DNA from: Parascedosporium putredinis
Taxonomy: Eukaryota; Ascomycota; Sordariomycetes; Microascales; Microascaceae
Direction of reading: 5' to 3'
Assembly (NCBI GenBank): GCA_949357655.1
Contig: CASHTG010000012.1
Location: 4,400,240 to 4,464,239, forward strand
DNA length: 64,000 bases
Below the pieces are notes generated by a model. The model worked only from the letters and a program-made list of their open reading frames with translations. It was not told the origin of the DNA and searched no databases. The translations under genes and the position numbers were made by a program. Below are positions 60,773 through 64,000 of this stretch, piece by piece (position 1 is the stretch's first letter; each line of letters begins with the position of its first letter).

Positions 60773-63068
60773 TTAGTGGGGCGAGAAGTAAGCATCCCCT
60801 AGCTGATAAAAGGGTGGCTCACTACATACCCTCAGACATACCACCTCTTTACTAAGTAAGGATTTACACTGCTCTACATCATCTACTTTAAACCGTTTCT
60901 CTGCTTCTGGGTCATTGAAATGCTGACCGCTCGGCATCTTACTCCTCACTACCATCTCGTCCTTATCTATCTTTAAAATTGTCGCTGTCACGACCTGCCC
61001 TTTTAAAGATAGCCAGCCGAAATTGACCTTACCAAACGGGTCCGTCGTGCTTAGTTGACACCCACTTTGACTATGATCAATCGTAATATCAATCTGAATG
61101 GGTTCCTTCCTCCATTCCCCTAAAGCCCAGCTAACACCTCGGTAGCTACTAGCCCAGCTCCAGCTCGGTGCGATATACTCCGTGTCAGATCGCATATTAG
61201 GGCTGTTAGGAGTCCAGAGGAGATTCCTAAGATCGCCTGTCCAAATACCAGCTAGGTATTGGCCCTTGTTATCTCCAGGCCAAATGCGAGCTATTCCAGA
61301 GAGAGCGGGTAATCGGTCGGATACTTTCGTGATTTGCTTTTGTGAATATTGGGTTACTAACAAGCGCCATTGCCGAAAGACATTAATATTGTTGTCAAAT
61401 CTAGCGAAAAATTAGGTTAGCAAATACTACTACTATATTATTCCTATACTTGTACCTACAACTTGGGGTTTTGCGTATCAGTCCAGTCTGTGGCGACTTG
61501 CTGCCCTATCTTTGCCATATGACGCGACTCGTAAATCTTGTCATGGCGAAACCCTTTAAGTCTACCACACTCGCATTCAATTCCAGCTAAACATTCAAAG
61601 ACCATCTCAAATTTTGTAAAGTGTAGCATCTTTGATGCGAGGACTCGCTCTTGGAAGCACCACGCTCGGTTAAAAAGAGGATATAGTTGAGCCAGTGTGG
61701 TACTATCGATAACATCCTTTTCCTGTATAAGGTGTGTATTGAACACCTGATGAGGTATAGCATTCCTTGCAAAGAATTCGTATGGTATTCCATCATGAGA
61801 AATACCCTGGACTTGTAGATATAGGGACCTATTCTTTGATAGAAATCCAGTATCGCCATCAGCAGATGAGGTAGCAGCGAGCACTAGAGTAGCCCCTTCA
61901 TAGATAGAGGCCATATTCGCAGCCTCATCAACCCAATCTTGTAAGTCGTCTTGGATAATACATAGTGAGTCAATCCAGATATACTGAAGCTGAATCCTGC
62001 GTGCCACGATTATTGCGTCCTGAAAGGTATAGGAGAGTGAATTCCATGGGATATTTAACTTTCTATCATTTAGACTTTCTCGTGTGGTCTTCAAATGGTT
62101 AGTGTGGCCCCAGCAGTGAGAAAGACTAATATATGCAGGCATATTGCCATTCTGGATAATGTCAGTAGTCTCGATGAGGCGAATATTATCATCATAGTCT
62201 GTGCCAACATAGATAACTCGTTTAGGAGACGACATAATATATGTGTCGCGTCGTTGGCGGCAGACCTCGTGTGTCTCTATGCAATTTGTCATCCATTTCT
62301 GGATCAGCTTAAGACTTGATTCGTTTATAGTCTCCGCTGGAATATGTCTAGCGTTCCCCCAGCGAGGGTATTCCCTAATAATGCTGGATGTTCCTCATTC
62401 ATAGAGCATCCGATAGATGGCCAGGGGCAAGGTAATGCTAGGAGGCATTAGTAACCTAAATAGTCATGAATGGTTCGTAGAATGGCGTGGTTATATTATA
62501 ATAGTTAGATCGGGGGCATACTAGGAAGAGTATATAGTTCACAGGTCTCTATCATCTCCACTATACGCCCTATAGGCTTATGAGGGCCATATAAAAAGAA
62601 TTCATCCTCAAACTCTTCATCGACATCGTCAGGGTGTAGTCGGGATATATATACCCGAAGAACCGTACCCCGGGAGAAGGACAAGCGTGCGACTAAACTT
62701 GGATCGGCAAATGAAATTTCACCACCGCGGAGGCGCTCTATAACGGTCCGTAACATTGTACAGGTCTCGCATCCAGCATCTGCTGTCGTTTGTAGAGAAG
62801 TGAGATAGATAGATAATTCGCATAAATTAAACTCCACTAGTGGAACTGACGCCTCAAGCGGGTTAGCTTCAACAGCTGCCTTTTTCTTGCTTTTAGCTAT
62901 GGGGCTCGGACTAGTCAATAAGTTGGCAGAGGGCGGGGACCCGGCCACTGAGGAGTAGGATAAATTATAACATGAATTACAGAATAGTGGGTGCCGTGCC
63001 GCGGTATAGGTGTTTCCCACCTCGAAAGTAGTAGGGTGCTTAAGGTCGTCAATAGTAATTGTTTCCAT
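60773..63068 (-). CDS. HET-domain (heterokaryon incompatibility) protein
   Basis: HET-domain protein of about 695 residues, the last gene before the telomere. Exons: 63068-62522, about 62374-61463 and 61400-60773. The N-terminal part has a CNSCYNLSY and GCETCTMLRTVIERL Cys-pair region common upstream of HET domains. Exon 2 begins EYPRWGNARHIPAETIN and holds the HET core: YISLSHCWG, YTFQDAIIVARRIQLQYIWI, DSLCIIQDD, EAANMASIYEGATLVLAATS and LFNRAWCFQERVLASKML. The third exon ends with YIAPSWSWASSYRGV and QLGDAYFSPH. A GTATGC donor at 62521 and a TATTAG acceptor keep the reading if one G is missing at 62373-62375. HET proteins trigger cell death after fusion of unlike individuals; many subtelomeric copies have unknown partners. 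Confidence 0.87.
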
Positions 63069-63703
63069 AACGAACTTAATTTTGATAGAAGAATTAGGGG
63101 TAGATGTAGAATAAAAGAGGTTAGATCGTAAGAGGAAGTGCGAGGGGCGGGGGCGGGGTTATATTCTATATCATGACCTAGCCGCCTCACCACTATACAT
63201 GCGATTTTAGACTCAAAAGTATATATCATAAGGTAGGAAATTAAGGTACCGAAGTAGAGTTTTCGCCTCTAATAGTGTGACGTTCCAACACTAGGACGTA
63301 GGGCTTAGGGTTAGGTTGCGTTAGGGTTAGAACGGTTAGGGCCTGTTAGTGGCTCAGCGAGGCAATCAAATAGTATAATAGTATCGTTATCTGTAATGCG
63401 TATTTAAGTATAGGGGTCAAGTATACTTGAATTAACTACTAGAAAGGATATAGAACTTCCTTTCCTCTAAGGTTTACTTATTTCTTTATATAGACCTAAC
63501 TTCCCTTAGGACTATAGTGTCTATAGGTGTGGTCCTTAGGTGGACTATAGATACCTAAGATGTAGTCCTTCTAGGACTGCGTTTGCTCCTTATATAGTCC
63601 TTTCCTTACTAGTTAGTTGCTACCTAAGGATCTACCTTTTTACTACTAAATTTCACTGCCCTTTAGGCCTTCTTCTAGGCTACTTATAATATAATACCTC
63701 CCC
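63069..63703. other. Subtelomeric spacer next to the telomere
   Basis: About 630 bases without a gene. Degenerate telomere-like repeats lie at 63298-63343 and short TAGG-rich or CCTA-rich words recur at 63470-63620. Confidence 0.6.
63298..63343 (+). repeat. Degenerate interstitial TTAGGG-like repeats
   Basis: Several TTAGGG or near-TTAGGG units with spacing errors (GGCTTAGGGTTAGG, GCGTTAGGGTTAG, GGTTAGGGCC), same orientation as the terminal tract and about 360 bases inward. They probably are remnants of an older chromosome end. Confidence 0.75.
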
Positions 63704-63972
63704 TTAGGGTTAGGGTTAGGGTTAGGGTTAGGGTTAGGGTTAGGGTTAGGGTTAGGGTTAGGGTTAGGGTTAGGGTTAGGGTTAGGGTTAGGGTTAGGGT
63801 TAGGGTTAGGGTTAGGGTTAGGGTTAGGGTTAGGGTTAGGGTTAGGGTTAGGGTTAGGGTTAGGGTTAGGGTTAGGGTTAGGGTTAGGGTTAGGGTTAGG
63901 GTTAGGGTTAGGGTTAGGGTTAGGGTTAGGGTTAGGGTTAGGGTTAGGGTTAGGGTTAGGGTTAGGGTTAGG
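63704..63972 (+). repeat. Right telomere, (TTAGGG)n
   Basis: 269 bases of uninterrupted TTAGGG, 44 full units plus TTAGG. The G-rich strand runs 5'->3' toward the window end, as expected of the right chromosome end. Open frames reading through it (Pro-Asn or Leu-Thr repeats on the minus strand) are artefacts. Confidence 0.98.
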
Positions 63973-64000
63973 AGCAATACGTAACTGAACGAAGTACAAT
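63973..64000. other. Residual Oxford Nanopore sequencing adapter (non-genomic)
   Basis: The 28 bases after the telomere, starting AGCAATACGTAACTGAACG, are the reverse complement of the standard Nanopore ligation adapter as I remember it, with one difference in the last few bases. They directly follow the final partial TTAGGG unit, as expected when a read runs off a chromosome end into the adapter. Confidence 0.93.

Noticed and set aside
63704..63972. Regular short repeat array that could be mistaken for CRISPR
   Set aside because: The 6-base units have no spacers; it is a telomere in a eukaryote.
63646..63999. Long Pro-Asn and Leu-Thr repeat open frames on the minus strand
   Set aside because: They are translations of the CCCTAA telomere strand and the adapter, not genes.
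1..64000. tRNA, rRNA or other structural RNA genes
   Set aside because: No B-box-like GGTTCGAATCC with a matching acceptor stem, and no rRNA segment, was recognised by eye; a covariance-model scan would be decisive.

Overview
The window is the right end of a chromosome from a filamentous ascomycete (Pezizomycotina, probably Sordariomycetes). The evidence is short 50-100 bp spliceosomal introns with GTAAGT-type donors and CTAAC-like branch sites, and typical fungal families: Zn2Cys6 regulator, PTH11-like rhodopsin-domain protein, LysM/chitin-binding protein, LaeA-like methyltransferase, HET-domain protein, Dal5-like and siderophore MFS carriers. It ends in about 44 perfect TTAGGG repeats (63704-63972), followed by 28 non-genomic bases (63973-64000) that match, in reverse complement, the Oxford Nanopore ligation adapter. 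The species cannot be fixed from sequence alone.

Layout. 1-41 kb is a GC-balanced, gene-bearing arm. In order: Zn2Cys6 regulator (-, cut by the left edge); TauD-type dioxygenase (-) divergent from a Dal5/allantoate-type MFS carrier (+); PARG-like ADP-ribose hydrolase (+); large membrane protein of unknown function (+); secreted protein with a Ser/Thr/Pro linker and an Arg/Gly-rich tail (+); F-box protein (+); LysM plus chitin-binding protein (+); small Cys-rich secreted peptide (+); LAT-type amino-acid permease (+); secreted Cip1-like protein (+); PTH11-like receptor (-); SDR (-); NmrA-like protein (+); AAAP-type amino-acid transporter (+); CsbD/Hmp1-like stress protein (-); siderophore-type MFS carrier (-).

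41-63.7 kb is a subtelomeric mosaic. AT- and TpA-rich blocks without open frames (41.1-44.7, 46.4-50.1, 51.8-52.8, 55.6-57.4, 58.1-58.7, 60.3-60.8, 63.1-63.7 kb) alternate with well-kept genes: LaeA-like methyltransferase in nine exons, second Dal5-like carrier, TcmP/LCM-type O-methyltransferase, SDR, a conserved fungal protein, a methionine aminopeptidase 2 (MetAP2) paralogue, and a HET-domain protein as the last gene before the telomere. The methyltransferases, SDR, carrier and MetAP2 copy recall accessory parts of a secondary-metabolite locus, but no PKS, NRPS or terpene cyclase core is present.

A second theme is data quality. More than thirty conserved reading frames are broken by single missing bases, nearly always inside homopolymers. 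For most genes the coding length plus the inferred missing bases is a multiple of three. With the adapter, this points to an incompletely polished nanopore assembly, so most 'broken' genes here are probably intact in the organism. Exon borders were read by eye from splice consensus and family conservation; none was confirmed with RNA data.
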